Translations under genes and position numbers: made by a program
Shown: piece after piece, positions 35,162 through 43,864 of the stretch
Layout of the letters: each line of letters starts with the position of its first letter
Position numbering within the stretch: position 1 is the first letter of the stretch
The notes under the pieces: model-generated
Databases searched by the model: none
Told to the model about the DNA's origin: nothing
What the model saw: only the letters and a program-made list of their open reading frames with translations
DNA from: an uncultured Prevotellaceae bacterium
Lineage (GTDB): Bacteria > Bacteroidota > Bacteroidia > Bacteroidales > Bacteroidaceae
Direction: 5' to 3'
Length of the DNA stretch: 64,000 bases
Assembly (NCBI GenBank): GCA_947168045.1
Contig: CAMVKN010000001.1
Location: forward strand, 186,001-250,000

Positions 35162-36725
35162 CCACGCCCGTCTGCGGCTGTGTCAGCCGATGCCCCGACA
35201 GGCCGTAGAAGGCATCGCCATGATGGCGCGTGACGGAAGGGGTGCGGATGGCCGATGCCACACCTGAGTAGGTGACGCTGTTGAGGCTCATAGCCTTGTT
35301 CTCTAACGAGACGGTGGCAGGCACATACAGCTCCAGGCTCGACTTCAGCATCTTGCCGCTGACGACGGCCTGCACCTCCTCAGGCGAGAGTGCCGAGCGC
35401 CAAAAGAACAGCTCGCTGAGCGTGCGCTGCGTGTCGGTCATCTCGTCGCCCACCACCCACTGCGTCTTGCTGGATATGCGCTCCTGCAGCTGAGCAGCCT
35501 CCTCGCCGTCGAGATAGAGCAGCGTGCGTCCTTGGGCATAGTAGTGCGTCAGGGTGGCATAGTGCCAGCCATCGTCCTTCACCGTGCCGGTGGTGGCAAT
35601 GGTCCTGTTGGTGGTAGTGGTATAGACCAGATGGCCGTCGGCATCGACGTCCACAAAGCCCTGACGGCCTCCCGTAGCCATGCGATAGGTGAACAGGCGT
35701 CCCTTCATGCTGCCCTTGAAGCGCACGGTGATGGTGAAGGGATGGACGGTGCCCTCGCCGCTGAAGGTGATGACCGAGCCGTCACTGAGCGTCATGGCCT
35801 GTGTCAGGTCGCGCACGGGCTGCGCCTTGCCTGCGGCGATGGCGTCAAAGAGCGACGGCGGCATGGCATAGAAGAACTCCTTGTGACCATTGGTGGTGGG
35901 ATGGGCATTGTCCTGCTGATAGCCCGAGGCCCAGTGACCCTTCCCGTCGTCGATGGCACCGAGGGTGTTGACAGAGCTCACGTCCCACTCATGGATGAGC
36001 AGGTTCATCTGCTTGATGTAGCTGTAGTCTTCAAGCGTGAAGTCACCACGCGTGTAGTTGTTCATCACCACGGGCACCTTGCCGTCGGCCTTGATGCGCC
36101 GGATGATGGTTTGCATGTTGGTTGAGAACTGGTTGAGCGTCTGCTGCTTGTTGCCCGACTCGTGGATGCCCTCGTTGCCCATTGACAGGCCGACGATCAC
36201 ATAGCGCGCGTGGTCGCGCGTCATCTCATCATAGCGGTCCAGCAGGTTCTGCGTGTTGTTGCCGCCAATGCTGATGCCCGAGACATAGAAAGGGTTGGCC
36301 GACGTCTCACTGGCGTAGCGCTCCTTCAGCTGCTCGCCATAGAGGTAGGCATAGCCCTTGTTGCCGGTGGCACCCTGACCATTGCACACCGACGAGCCAA
36401 AGGCTGAGATGCGGTAGTCGTCGATGGGTGCGGTGAAGCTCCAGCGCTTGTCACTCATGCTGAAGGTGACCTGATAGCTGCCACCGTTGATGCGGATGTT
36501 GCCGGAGCGGTAGCCCTGGTCGGGACACTCGAAGAACACGAACTTGTCGCTGAAGAGGAAGACGCCGCTGTCGTCGAGCGTCACCTGTTGCGCATACTGC
36601 CCGCTGCTGGTCTGGCTGAGCTGGATGCCACCAGCGGGTACGATGTTACCTTTCAGGTACACATCCTGTGCCATGCCGTCCAGTGCGAACAGCAGGCCGA
36701 AAAGAAATGATAGTTTTGTTTTCAT
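35127..36725 (-). CDS. Secreted SGNH/GDSL hydrolase with LamG-like domain
   Basis: 532 residues; the ATG at 36725 gives the signal peptide 'MKTKLSFLFGLLFALDGMAQ' (codons further 5' fall in a repeat element). SGNH esterase features: block I 'FGSSVCNG' with likely nucleophile Ser112, where the usual Asp of GDS is Ser; block III-like 'GLSMGNEG'; and block V 'DNAHPTTNGH' with Asp272 and His275. The C-terminal half (about 290-490) looks like a concanavalin/LamG domain ('FTITVRFKGSMKGRLFTYRM', 'WHYATLTHYY'). The tail is 'FYGLSGHRL...GVVIQNGRKHLV'. Probably a carbohydrate esterase acting outside the cell; the substrate is unknown. Last gene of the minus-strand run; overlaps the HTCS 3' end by 35 bp. 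Confidence 0.8.
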   Translation of the reverse strand: MKTKLSFLFGLLFALDGMAQDVYLKGNIVPAGGIQLSQTSSGQYAQQVTLDDSGVFLFSDKFVFFECPDQGYRSGNIRINGGSYQVTFSMSDKRWSFTAPIDDYRISAFGSSVCNGQGATGNKGYAYLYGEQLKERYASETSANPFYVSGISIGGNNTQNLLDRYDEMTRDHARYVIVGLSMGNEGIHESGNKQQTLNQFSTNMQTIIRRIKADGKVPVVMNNYTRGDFTLEDYSYIKQMNLLIHEWDVSSVNTLGAIDDGKGHWASGYQQDNAHPTTNGHKEFFYAMPPSLFDAIAAGKAQPVRDLTQAMTLSDGSVITFSGEGTVHPFTITVRFKGSMKGRLFTYRMATGGRQGFVDVDADGHLVYTTTTNRTIATTGTVKDDGWHYATLTHYYAQGRTLLYLDGEEAAQLQERISSKTQWVVGDEMTDTQRTLSELFFWRSALSPEEVQAVVSGKMLKSSLELYVPATVSLENKAMSLNSVTYSGVASAIRTPSVTRHHGDAFYGLSGHRLTQPQTGVVIQNGRKHLVH

Positions 36726-36733
36726 ATATAAAA

Positions 36734-36866
36734 GCCTCCCCAAGCCCCTCCCAAGGAGGGGATGTTAAGTTAGTTTATGGTTCGTTTGTTCAGTTTGCGT
36801 TTACTTGTTAGCTTATACCCCCGCTTTAACCACATCGGCATCCCCCCTTCGGGGGGCTTGGGGGGC
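36734..36866. repeat. Intergenic copy of the GC-rich palindromic element
   Basis: Left arm GCCTCCCCAAGCCCCTCC plus AAGGAGGGGATGT at 36734, about 70 bp of AT-richer centre, right arm CCCCTTCGGGGGGCTTG ending at 36866. It lies only 8 bp upstream of the SGNH start codon, and its right arm abuts the GH38 stop codon (36867-36869). Confidence 0.8.
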
Positions 36867-39800
36867 TTAGAATACTTCCAACTCATAGATGCGTGCTGCG
36901 GCATCGTAGCCCTGCGTCGGGGCGATGACGTAGAGCCGGACATAGCGGACGGCCGTCTCGCTGAACTGGCGGTTGACCAGGTTGTTGCGGTTGCCGTCAA
37001 TCATGTCCAAGGTGCGCCACTCCTCAGTGTCGCTGTTGCGGCCCTGCAGCAGACAGGTGCGGGTTATCCAGGCGGCCTGCTCGCAGCCGGCGTTCAGCAT
37101 GCGCCAGTGCTTGACGACGGTGGGCTGCCCCAGGTCGAACACCACATAGTTGGGGGCCGACTGCGCATCGCACCACTTCGTGTCGGGGTTGCCGTCCACC
37201 AGGTTCGTGGCCAGCTCGTCGGCGTTCACCTCGCCTGAAACGGCAATCATCTTGGCGTTCTTCAGCACACTCTTCTGGGTCGGCGTGGCGTCGGTCTGTG
37301 CAGTGGCTGCCGAAGCGCCGTCGACGGTGTCGCCACCCACCAGCGAAGCCATGAACAGCGGTGCCGCCGGCTTGAGGTCGGCCTCGTCGTTGGCCATGGT
37401 AGCGGCAAAGATGACCACATGCTCATCACGAGGCAGCACCACCTGGCGCACGCCCTTGGGCACGTCGAGACACACACGGAACATATAGGTGAACTCGTAA
37501 GGCTCATCGGCACCGGGTGAGTGGCGGTGGCTGCCGATGTAGGCCACCTGTCCGTCCTTCACGAATCCCACGGTCTGTCCGTCGTGCCCCCACTGGCCCA
37601 CGAAGCCAGTGTAGTAAGGCACCGTGACCGTCTGGCTCGTCTTGCCCAGGGTGAAGGTGGCCTGACGGTCGTCCTGGTCGCTGGCCACGAGCAGGTACAG
37701 ATGGCGGCAGTCGGCGGGCAGCTTCAGCGTGTCGCCCTGGCAGGCCAGGCCGTTGGCCTCGTCCTTCGGTGCGAAGACGAAGGGGATGCCACCCACGGTG
37801 ATGCCGTCGTCGGGCAGCAGCTCGGCAGCATAGCTGTAGCCACCCTCGAAGTTAGCTTCGCCACGGAACTCATTGTAGCTGAAGCAGCGACGGTTCAGGG
37901 TCACGCCCGACGCCTTGTACAGGCTCAGTGGGGTGGCAGCAGCCTGTGCCACAGCAGCCGCATCGGGGGTCTTCAGCTTCAGCTTATAGGTCTTCACGCT
38001 ATAGGGCTTGATGTCAACCACGAGCTGGCGCCCGCTGAAGACAGCCTTTCCAATGGTCTTCTCAGTGCCGTCAGCCTCAACAGCCTCGACAATGTCGGCG
38101 GCAAAGGTGAGGCGAGCCTGCTGCTGGGCCTTGCCGCCCATCTCATAGACGCGCACCACATACTCGCCGCTCGTCTCAGCCTGCTTCAGGGCACGCACCA
38201 CGACGTTCTCGTTGTCGCTCTGCAGGAAGGAGAACGCAGTGCCCAGCGCGCCCTTGTGTCGCGTTGCTGCAAAGGTCTTCAGCCTGCTGTTCAGACGGTC
38301 GGCCTGCGCAACGGCCCAGGCTGGCTTCAGTGCTCCCTCGTGGCCCACCAGACTGTAGGTGAACACATGGTGGCCGAAGTCCTGGCGGGCCTGATAGACA
38401 TAGCCCCTGCCGGGCTGCGGCGAGTAGAGCAGCGACAGGCGCAGGGTGTTGTCGTCGGGCTTGTCCCAGCCATAGCGCGAGTCGTTGAGCAGCGTCACGC
38501 CGTACTTACCCGTGCGGTCGGTCAGGTCGGTCCACTCATGGGCATACACCTCATGGCTGTTGTCGCGGTTGTTGCCCCGGCGCACACTGCCCAGACCGAT
38601 GTCGTAGGTAGCCTCGCTGTTGCTCACGTTCAGGGTGAACTCCGCCTTCAGCAGCGCGTTGAGCGACTGCCAGTCAACCTCGTTCTCAAAGTCGATGCGG
38701 TCGGCCTGTGTCCCCTCGTAGAGGTGGATGCGCTGCACGATGGCCGAGGGGCCATACTTCTTGCGGATGACGAGCGTATGGCGCAGCGGGCCCTCCTCAA
38801 TGCTCATCGTCACGCTGTCGTGCACTGCCACCGGCTTTTTGTCCAGTGTTGCCTTGTGTATCTCCCAGGCAGGCCAAGCCTCTGAGCGGCAGTCATTGAG
38901 CACCACCAGGCGCAGACTCTTGCCAGGGGCCACTATCTGTTGGCCGCCCTGCTTGTCGACGAGCGAGGTGATGTCGCCATATTCATTGACGGTCAAGGCG
39001 TAGCGTGTGCTCTCCATGCTGACCCCCTGGCCCTCAGCGGGAGTGAGGGCTGACGGGGTCTTTGCCTTCGCCGGAGTGATGCCATAGACGGCAAAGCCAG
39101 TGGCGGGCACGCTGGCCTCGAAGAGCAGCATGCGGCGCCCGTTGCGGGTGATGACCTGCGAGCGGACGCGCCGTCCGTCAGGACCTGTCACCTGATAGTC
39201 ACGACTGTCGCGCAGCTCCACTTCGGCCACGGCCTCCACCTTTCGTGACTCATTATTATATACTACGACCGGCTGTCCACCCACGCGGGTGTCCATCATG
39301 CCGATGACCCCCGAGGCGCTGTGCGTCAGCACGTCGGAGAACTGCTTCAGTGCCAGCAGCTCGTCGTTCCATGAGAACTCGTAGGCCCTGGGGATGCTGG
39401 TGCCCGTGACATCATCGTGGAACTGGTGCCAGATGAAGCGGCGCCAGGTGTCGGTCAGGCGCTCTGAGGGATAGTCCGTGGTGCCCAACCAGTCGGCCAT
39501 GACGGCGGTGCGCTCGGCGGCATCGCCAAGGTGCTCGTTCTGCCGGTTATACAGCTTCATGGCCGCCTGCGACGTGTAGCAGCCGTTGCCATGCAGGTCC
39601 ATGGTCAGCTCGCCGTCGAAGACGGGCAGCTCGGGATGGCTCTCGTAGGGCAGGAAGTCCTTGTAGAGCTGGTCGCTGGTGGCGCTGATGACCTGCACGG
39701 GGCCATCGCCCTTGATGCCTTTCTCCACCGAGCGCACGGAGGCCACGGTGGGCGAGCCGCCAATGTCGCCAGTGCCATAGTAACGGTAGACGATGTTCAG

Positions 39801-40499
39801 CGGACTCTCAGCTATCTCCCGCTGCAGCAGGCGGCTCTTCGAGAGGTCCTCGTCGTTCCAGCGCTGACCGTAGCTGAAGCCATGGGCCATCATGATGCGA
39901 CTGCCGTCGATGCCCTGCCACAGGCCGACGGTGAAGGGGTAGCGCTTGTCGCCCTCGTAGAACGGCTTGGTGCGCCAGGCCAGCTTCTGCGACGAGAAGC
40001 CGATGAGTCCGCAGTGGGCCATCAGCGTGGGCATGGTGTAGGGAAAGCCGAAGCAGTCAGGCAGGAAGATGTCGGTGCCCTCGCGTCCGAACTCCTGACG
40101 ATAGAAGGTCTGGCCCAGCAGGACATTGCGCAGCCACGACTCAGGCGAGCAGACGATGGTCTCGCAGGCGTCCCATGAGCTGCCGGCCAGGTGCCAGCGC
40201 CCTTGCTTGACGTACTCCTTCATCAGCTCATACTGCTGTGGATAGTATTCCTTCATCCAGGCATACTTCACGCCGCCCTCGAAGTTGAACACGTAGTTAG
40301 GGTACTGCTTCAGCAGGAACAGGTTCTGGTCGAGGGTGTGGCGGATGTAGTCGCGTATGGTGGTCTGCACGTCCCAGTTCCACTGCGTGTCTAAGTGCGC
40401 ATCGGAGACGAGGTAGGCCTTCATCGGCTTCTGCTGTGCCATGGCAGTCAGGCCCAGCATGGCTGTCATGGCTGCGGTGGCTATTCGCTTCATTCTCAT
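36867..40499 (-). CDS. GH38 alpha-mannosidase with C-terminal F5/8 type C domain
   Basis: 1210 residues; signal peptide ends 'GLTAMAQ' (start at 40499, or 40493 for 'MKRIATAAM'). Retaining alpha-mannosidase family: the zinc and active-site motif 'SDAHLDTQWNWD' with His35 and Asp37, and nucleophile Asp148 in 'LPDCFGFPYTMP'. The middle and beta-sandwich domains are of usual length. The last 130 or so residues form a discoidin-like sugar-binding domain ('NLVDGNPDTKWCD...YVVFDLGQ'), so the tail does not carry the 'YDLQGRR' motif. It probably trims mannose from N-glycans or mannans in the periplasm or at the surface. Flanked by the C10 peptidase and SGNH genes. Confidence 0.93.
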   Translation of the reverse strand: MRMKRIATAAMTAMLGLTAMAQQKPMKAYLVSDAHLDTQWNWDVQTTIRDYIRHTLDQNLFLLKQYPNYVFNFEGGVKYAWMKEYYPQQYELMKEYVKQGRWHLAGSSWDACETIVCSPESWLRNVLLGQTFYRQEFGREGTDIFLPDCFGFPYTMPTLMAHCGLIGFSSQKLAWRTKPFYEGDKRYPFTVGLWQGIDGSRIMMAHGFSYGQRWNDEDLSKSRLLQREIAESPLNIVYRYYGTGDIGGSPTVASVRSVEKGIKGDGPVQVISATSDQLYKDFLPYESHPELPVFDGELTMDLHGNGCYTSQAAMKLYNRQNEHLGDAAERTAVMADWLGTTDYPSERLTDTWRRFIWHQFHDDVTGTSIPRAYEFSWNDELLALKQFSDVLTHSASGVIGMMDTRVGGQPVVVYNNESRKVEAVAEVELRDSRDYQVTGPDGRRVRSQVITRNGRRMLLFEASVPATGFAVYGITPAKAKTPSALTPAEGQGVSMESTRYALTVNEYGDITSLVDKQGGQQIVAPGKSLRLVVLNDCRSEAWPAWEIHKATLDKKPVAVHDSVTMSIEEGPLRHTLVIRKKYGPSAIVQRIHLYEGTQADRIDFENEVDWQSLNALLKAEFTLNVSNSEATYDIGLGSVRRGNNRDNSHEVYAHEWTDLTDRTGKYGVTLLNDSRYGWDKPDDNTLRLSLLYSPQPGRGYVYQARQDFGHHVFTYSLVGHEGALKPAWAVAQADRLNSRLKTFAATRHKGALGTAFSFLQSDNENVVVRALKQAETSGEYVVRVYEMGGKAQQQARLTFAADIVEAVEADGTEKTIGKAVFSGRQLVVDIKPYSVKTYKLKLKTPDAAAVAQAAATPLSLYKASGVTLNRRCFSYNEFRGEANFEGGYSYAAELLPDDGITVGGIPFVFAPKDEANGLACQGDTLKLPADCRHLYLLVASDQDDRQATFTLGKTSQTVTVPYYTGFVGQWGHDGQTVGFVKDGQVAYIGSHRHSPGADEPYEFTYMFRVCLDVPKGVRQVVLPRDEHVVIFAATMANDEADLKPAAPLFMASLVGGDTVDGASAATAQTDATPTQKSVLKNAKMIAVSGEVNADELATNLVDGNPDTKWCDAQSAPNYVVFDLGQPTVVKHWRMLNAGCEQAAWITRTCLLQGRNSDTEEWRTLDMIDGNRNNLVNRQFSETAVRYVRLYVIAPTQGYDAAARIYELEVF

Positions 40500-40531
40500 A
40501 GTTGTGTGTTTTGATGATTCATGTTAGGTAT

Positions 40532-40550
40532 GTTGCGATGGCATCGCAAC
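40532..40550. promoter_or_regulatory. 19-bp perfect palindrome upstream of the GH38 gene
   Basis: GTTGCGATGGCATCGCAAC: 9-bp arms around a single base, 33 bp 5' of the GH38 start on the minus strand. The single-base centre favours a protein-binding site over a hairpin. A T-run lies nearby at 40565-40573. Confidence 0.45.
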
Positions 40551-40596
40551 TTAACGGAAGAAGTTTTTTTTTTACGTATGTGCAGCGCGGCGGCGG

Positions 40597-43500
40597 TCAC
40601 CTGACGATGACCATCCGTCCGCCACTGATGTAGAGGCCGGGCCTCGGGGTGTCCCCCTGCACACGGCGGCCCTGCAGGTCGTAGAGGGTGTCACCGGGCG
40701 TGCCGGCGGCCGGTGTGTCAGTGGGTGGTGCGCCGACGGCGGTGTCCTCAGGCAGGGCGATGGCCACGCTGCTGACGCCGTCAGGAGCGGTGAAGTAGGC
40801 CCTGAAGGGCTTCACCACTGTCTGTGCACGAGCATAGACGAAGCTGTCGGCTCCGTCGTTGAGATGGCAGGCAGCAGCGGGGTGGTCGCTGACGGTGGTG
40901 CCCACGAACCGGTGGGTGGCGGTGCCCACGGCCATGGACGCACCGAGGGTGGTGCCGACGGTGACGTCGGTGGCAGTGAACGTCAGCGGCTCATCGCTGC
41001 TGGCCGTCAGCAGGTAGGGCTGACCGCCCTCCATGTGCTGCGTGGGTGCAAAGAGTGCCTCGTCAGCAGCCGTCAGCTGCGTGAAGGCCAATGCCTCGGC
41101 ACCGTCGGGGATGTCGCTGACGGCAAAGGGCAGCACAATGGTCTCTGTGGTGCCTGCCGCCTGTGTGCGGGTGTAGGTAGCCCGTTCCGCCTGGAAGGTG
41201 TAGGGTGCTATGAAACTGTAGCCATCGGTCAGGTTGAGTTCCGCCGCTTTCTGGCCCACCACCACGTTCCTGTTCTCCAGACCGTCAGGGATGTCTGCTC
41301 CATCGGCTAAGATATAGAGGGTGTTCGGGTTGCCGTTGGGCCGCACCGCCGTCACGCTGCTGCCCATGCCGCTCATGTCGACGGCCACGGCAGCGGTCGG
41401 CGTGTTCACCGTGGTGGCGGGGGCCAAGCCCGCTATCGACTTGTTCTGCTGCCAATAGACGATGCCCGGACGTGTGGTGCCCATCTGCTTCAGGCCGCCG
41501 TCCTGGATGTCGCCCCCTTCAGCATAGAGGATGCTCATGTTATAGGTGGCATCCAGGTCGAGGTTGCTGAAGGCATAGTCGGCCTGTGCCGTCTTCTTCG
41601 GGTCGATGTGCATCTGCTGGTACATGCTGGCGGCACCGTAGAAGTAGCCGTTGTCAGCCAGCTTGAACAGCCACAGGCGCACGCGTCCGTCGAAAGGCTC
41701 ATCGCCCTGGTTCATAATGGTCACCTTGCCCTGCATGCGGTTGCCATAGATGGCGCCGTTGGAACGGTTGGTGACGGTGTGCGACACATAGCGCAGGTGG
41801 TGGTTCGGCGTCAACCCCTCTTCGGTTATCTCGATGGTGCCCTGCCCCACGATGTGCTGTCCCTGTCCGTCGGTGGCAAGCCACACGTTCCAGGTGCCCG
41901 CCGAATCGGGGGTGAAGTTCAGTGCGATGTCAGCCTCGCCTCCCGGCTCCACGGCGATGGCGGTGCGGCCGCGGTCGTCACCCTTCTGCTGCGTGCGGCT
42001 GGCCAGCAGGTGAATCTCCTGGAACAGTTCGTCGTCGCCCTCGTTCCTGAAGACGGCGCTCACCGTCTGACTGTCGCCGCGCTTGTGGTTGCCGGGGAAG
42101 GTCAGGGCCGTCATGGCCAGCGTGCCTGCCAGGGGGCGTATCTCCATGCGTACCACATTGCCGTCAGCGTCAACGTCTACGAGGACGAAGTGCAGGTCGG
42201 GACTGACATGGGTGCGCCACTCACGGTCGGTAGACCGCTTGCTGATGGGCACCAGGTGATAGGTGCCCTGCGGCAGTCCGCGGACCACGAACTCATAGCC
42301 CACGTAAAAGCCCTGCCCCAGCTGCTGGGTGAAGTAGCTGCCCACGGGCTTCAGCTTTCCATCGTCGCCTACATACCCGATGCCCATGTTCCATGTGGCG
42401 GATACGCCCGACCAGTTGATGTAGTTGGCGAAGAAACGGTTGTTGCCCCGCACCTCCCAGTCGTTGACGGTCAGCTTGTAGCGCGACTGCGGCGTGTCAC
42501 TCTCGTCGGCCTTCTGGCCGTCGGGACGGCGCATGCCTATGATGGCATCCTGCCCCATGTTGTAGCCACCGGGCGTAGGACTGGCCCCGATGCCGCTGTC
42601 GTCATCGGGGTCGAGGATGTCGATGCGGAAGTAGCCATTGTTCATGCCACCCCACCCCCAGTTGACGTGGAAGAGGCCGTCGAGGTCGTAGCCATCGAGC
42701 ACGAAGGCATGGCCACCGCCACTGTTCTGTCCGCCGTAGGGCACGGGGTGACCACTGGCAATCTCGTTGTATATCAAGTCATTCCAGCTCTTGGCACTGT
42801 ACTGGTCGCGCTTGGCCACGTGTGTGCCGTCGTCGAAGTCGAAGTAGTTCACCAGACCGTCGATGCCCTCCGAGTAGCCCGAGCTGGACGACTCGCCATA
42901 GTTCATCTTGCAGGTCATGCCCACCCAGAGCATCAGCTGTGCGATGGCCTGGCGCTGTGCCTCATTGGCAGTGCCATCGTAGTTGTCGAGGATGTTGTCC
43001 CAGTCGATGGCGGAGTGGATGGGGACGGTGCTGAGTGTCACCGTCTTCTCGCCCTGCGTGGTGTTGTAGGTCTGACGATAGCCGGGGATGGAGCGTTTCA
43101 GCTCGGCCGGCCAGCGGTAATAGGCCACGACCTGTGCCATGGCGGTGGCCACGCAGCCCGTGGCACTGTGACCGCCCTGGGTGCCGTCCTCGCGGTAGAA
43201 GTTCGGACAGAGCAGGTTGTAAGGGTCGCCCTGGTTCCATGTCGTGGTGAGAAGGGGGGCCACATTGTGACGGACGGAGGCTACAGGACGGGGGGTGGCA
43301 ATCACATCGCCACATACTGAACCGGGGATGGCGAGAGGGCTGTTGGCCCTTCCTGACGGAAGGGCAGTGGTGGCCTTTAGCTGCTCCATCTGCTCGGTGT
43401 AGGTCTGTAGGAGCCAGCGGAGGCCGTCGGCGATGTGGTCCTCGTCGAAGGTGCCGCTGTCACAGTAGCCCAGGACGGGCGCTGTGCGGTCATCGCCAGA

Positions 43501-43761
43501 CACGATGACAAAGCCACCGTTATCCTCGGCGTTAAACACATAGTAAGCCGCATCGGCCTGCCCCCCTTGACGCGGCGCCTTCATGGGTGCATGCGACGCG
43601 ATGCGCATGCCACGCTGCCCCATGAAACGAGCGGCAACGCTGCGGGCCGTCTCACGACTGACAGGCAAGGCCAGCAGTCCCTGAGTGAAGCAAAGAAACA
43701 GGACAATGCCCACCAGGGCTTGCCGTGAGCGTAGCGGTACGCAGTTATTGAGTTTTTTCAT
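40597..43761 (-). CDS. C10 (streptopain-family) cysteine peptidase, secreted
   Basis: 1054 residues. Signal peptide, then a Spi-type inhibitory propeptide ('YYVFNAEDNGGFVIVSGDDRTAPVLGY'). The C10 catalytic domain has Cys203 in 'ATGCVATAMAQ' and His351 in 'GGGHAFVLDGYD', followed by 'FHVNWGWGGMNNGYFRI'. A long C-terminal region with Ig-like units follows, ending 'YDLQGRRVQGD...GLYISGGRMVIVR'. C10 peptidases are zymogens activated by removal of the propeptide. Among glycan enzymes this suggests digestion of glycoprotein backbones. 97 bp separates it from the GH38 gene and 84 bp from the GH18-like gene. Confidence 0.9.
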   Translation of the reverse strand: MKKLNNCVPLRSRQALVGIVLFLCFTQGLLALPVSRETARSVAARFMGQRGMRIASHAPMKAPRQGGQADAAYYVFNAEDNGGFVIVSGDDRTAPVLGYCDSGTFDEDHIADGLRWLLQTYTEQMEQLKATTALPSGRANSPLAIPGSVCGDVIATPRPVASVRHNVAPLLTTTWNQGDPYNLLCPNFYREDGTQGGHSATGCVATAMAQVVAYYRWPAELKRSIPGYRQTYNTTQGEKTVTLSTVPIHSAIDWDNILDNYDGTANEAQRQAIAQLMLWVGMTCKMNYGESSSSGYSEGIDGLVNYFDFDDGTHVAKRDQYSAKSWNDLIYNEIASGHPVPYGGQNSGGGHAFVLDGYDLDGLFHVNWGWGGMNNGYFRIDILDPDDDSGIGASPTPGGYNMGQDAIIGMRRPDGQKADESDTPQSRYKLTVNDWEVRGNNRFFANYINWSGVSATWNMGIGYVGDDGKLKPVGSYFTQQLGQGFYVGYEFVVRGLPQGTYHLVPISKRSTDREWRTHVSPDLHFVLVDVDADGNVVRMEIRPLAGTLAMTALTFPGNHKRGDSQTVSAVFRNEGDDELFQEIHLLASRTQQKGDDRGRTAIAVEPGGEADIALNFTPDSAGTWNVWLATDGQGQHIVGQGTIEITEEGLTPNHHLRYVSHTVTNRSNGAIYGNRMQGKVTIMNQGDEPFDGRVRLWLFKLADNGYFYGAASMYQQMHIDPKKTAQADYAFSNLDLDATYNMSILYAEGGDIQDGGLKQMGTTRPGIVYWQQNKSIAGLAPATTVNTPTAAVAVDMSGMGSSVTAVRPNGNPNTLYILADGADIPDGLENRNVVVGQKAAELNLTDGYSFIAPYTFQAERATYTRTQAAGTTETIVLPFAVSDIPDGAEALAFTQLTAADEALFAPTQHMEGGQPYLLTASSDEPLTFTATDVTVGTTLGASMAVGTATHRFVGTTVSDHPAAACHLNDGADSFVYARAQTVVKPFRAYFTAPDGVSSVAIALPEDTAVGAPPTDTPAAGTPGDTLYDLQGRRVQGDTPRPGLYISGGRMVIVR

Positions 43762-43792
43762 GATACAAAACAGTTTTTCCTCTTTGGCGTAT

Positions 43793-43864
43793 CATCCCCT
43801 TGAAGGGGCTTATCTCATTCGCTTGACGCATCCCCTTGAAGGGAGTTATCTCATTCGCTTGACG
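43793..43864. repeat. 36-bp tandem duplication across the 3' end of the GH18-like gene
   Basis: Two 36-bp units (43793-43828 and 43829-43864), each starting CATCCCCTTGAAGGG and ending ATCTCATTCGCTTGACG. The second unit contains the stop codon and last codons of the gene; the first repeats them downstream. CCCCTTGAAGGGG is a small hairpin. Confidence 0.8.

Noticed and set aside
37521..38885. A 454-codon plus-strand open frame inside the GH38 gene
   Set aside because: It is the antisense shadow of a clear alpha-mannosidase and has no recognisable motif.
41608..43320. A 570-codon plus-strand open frame inside the C10 peptidase gene
   Set aside because: It is antisense to the catalytic domain with intact Cys203 and His351, and shows no motif of its own.
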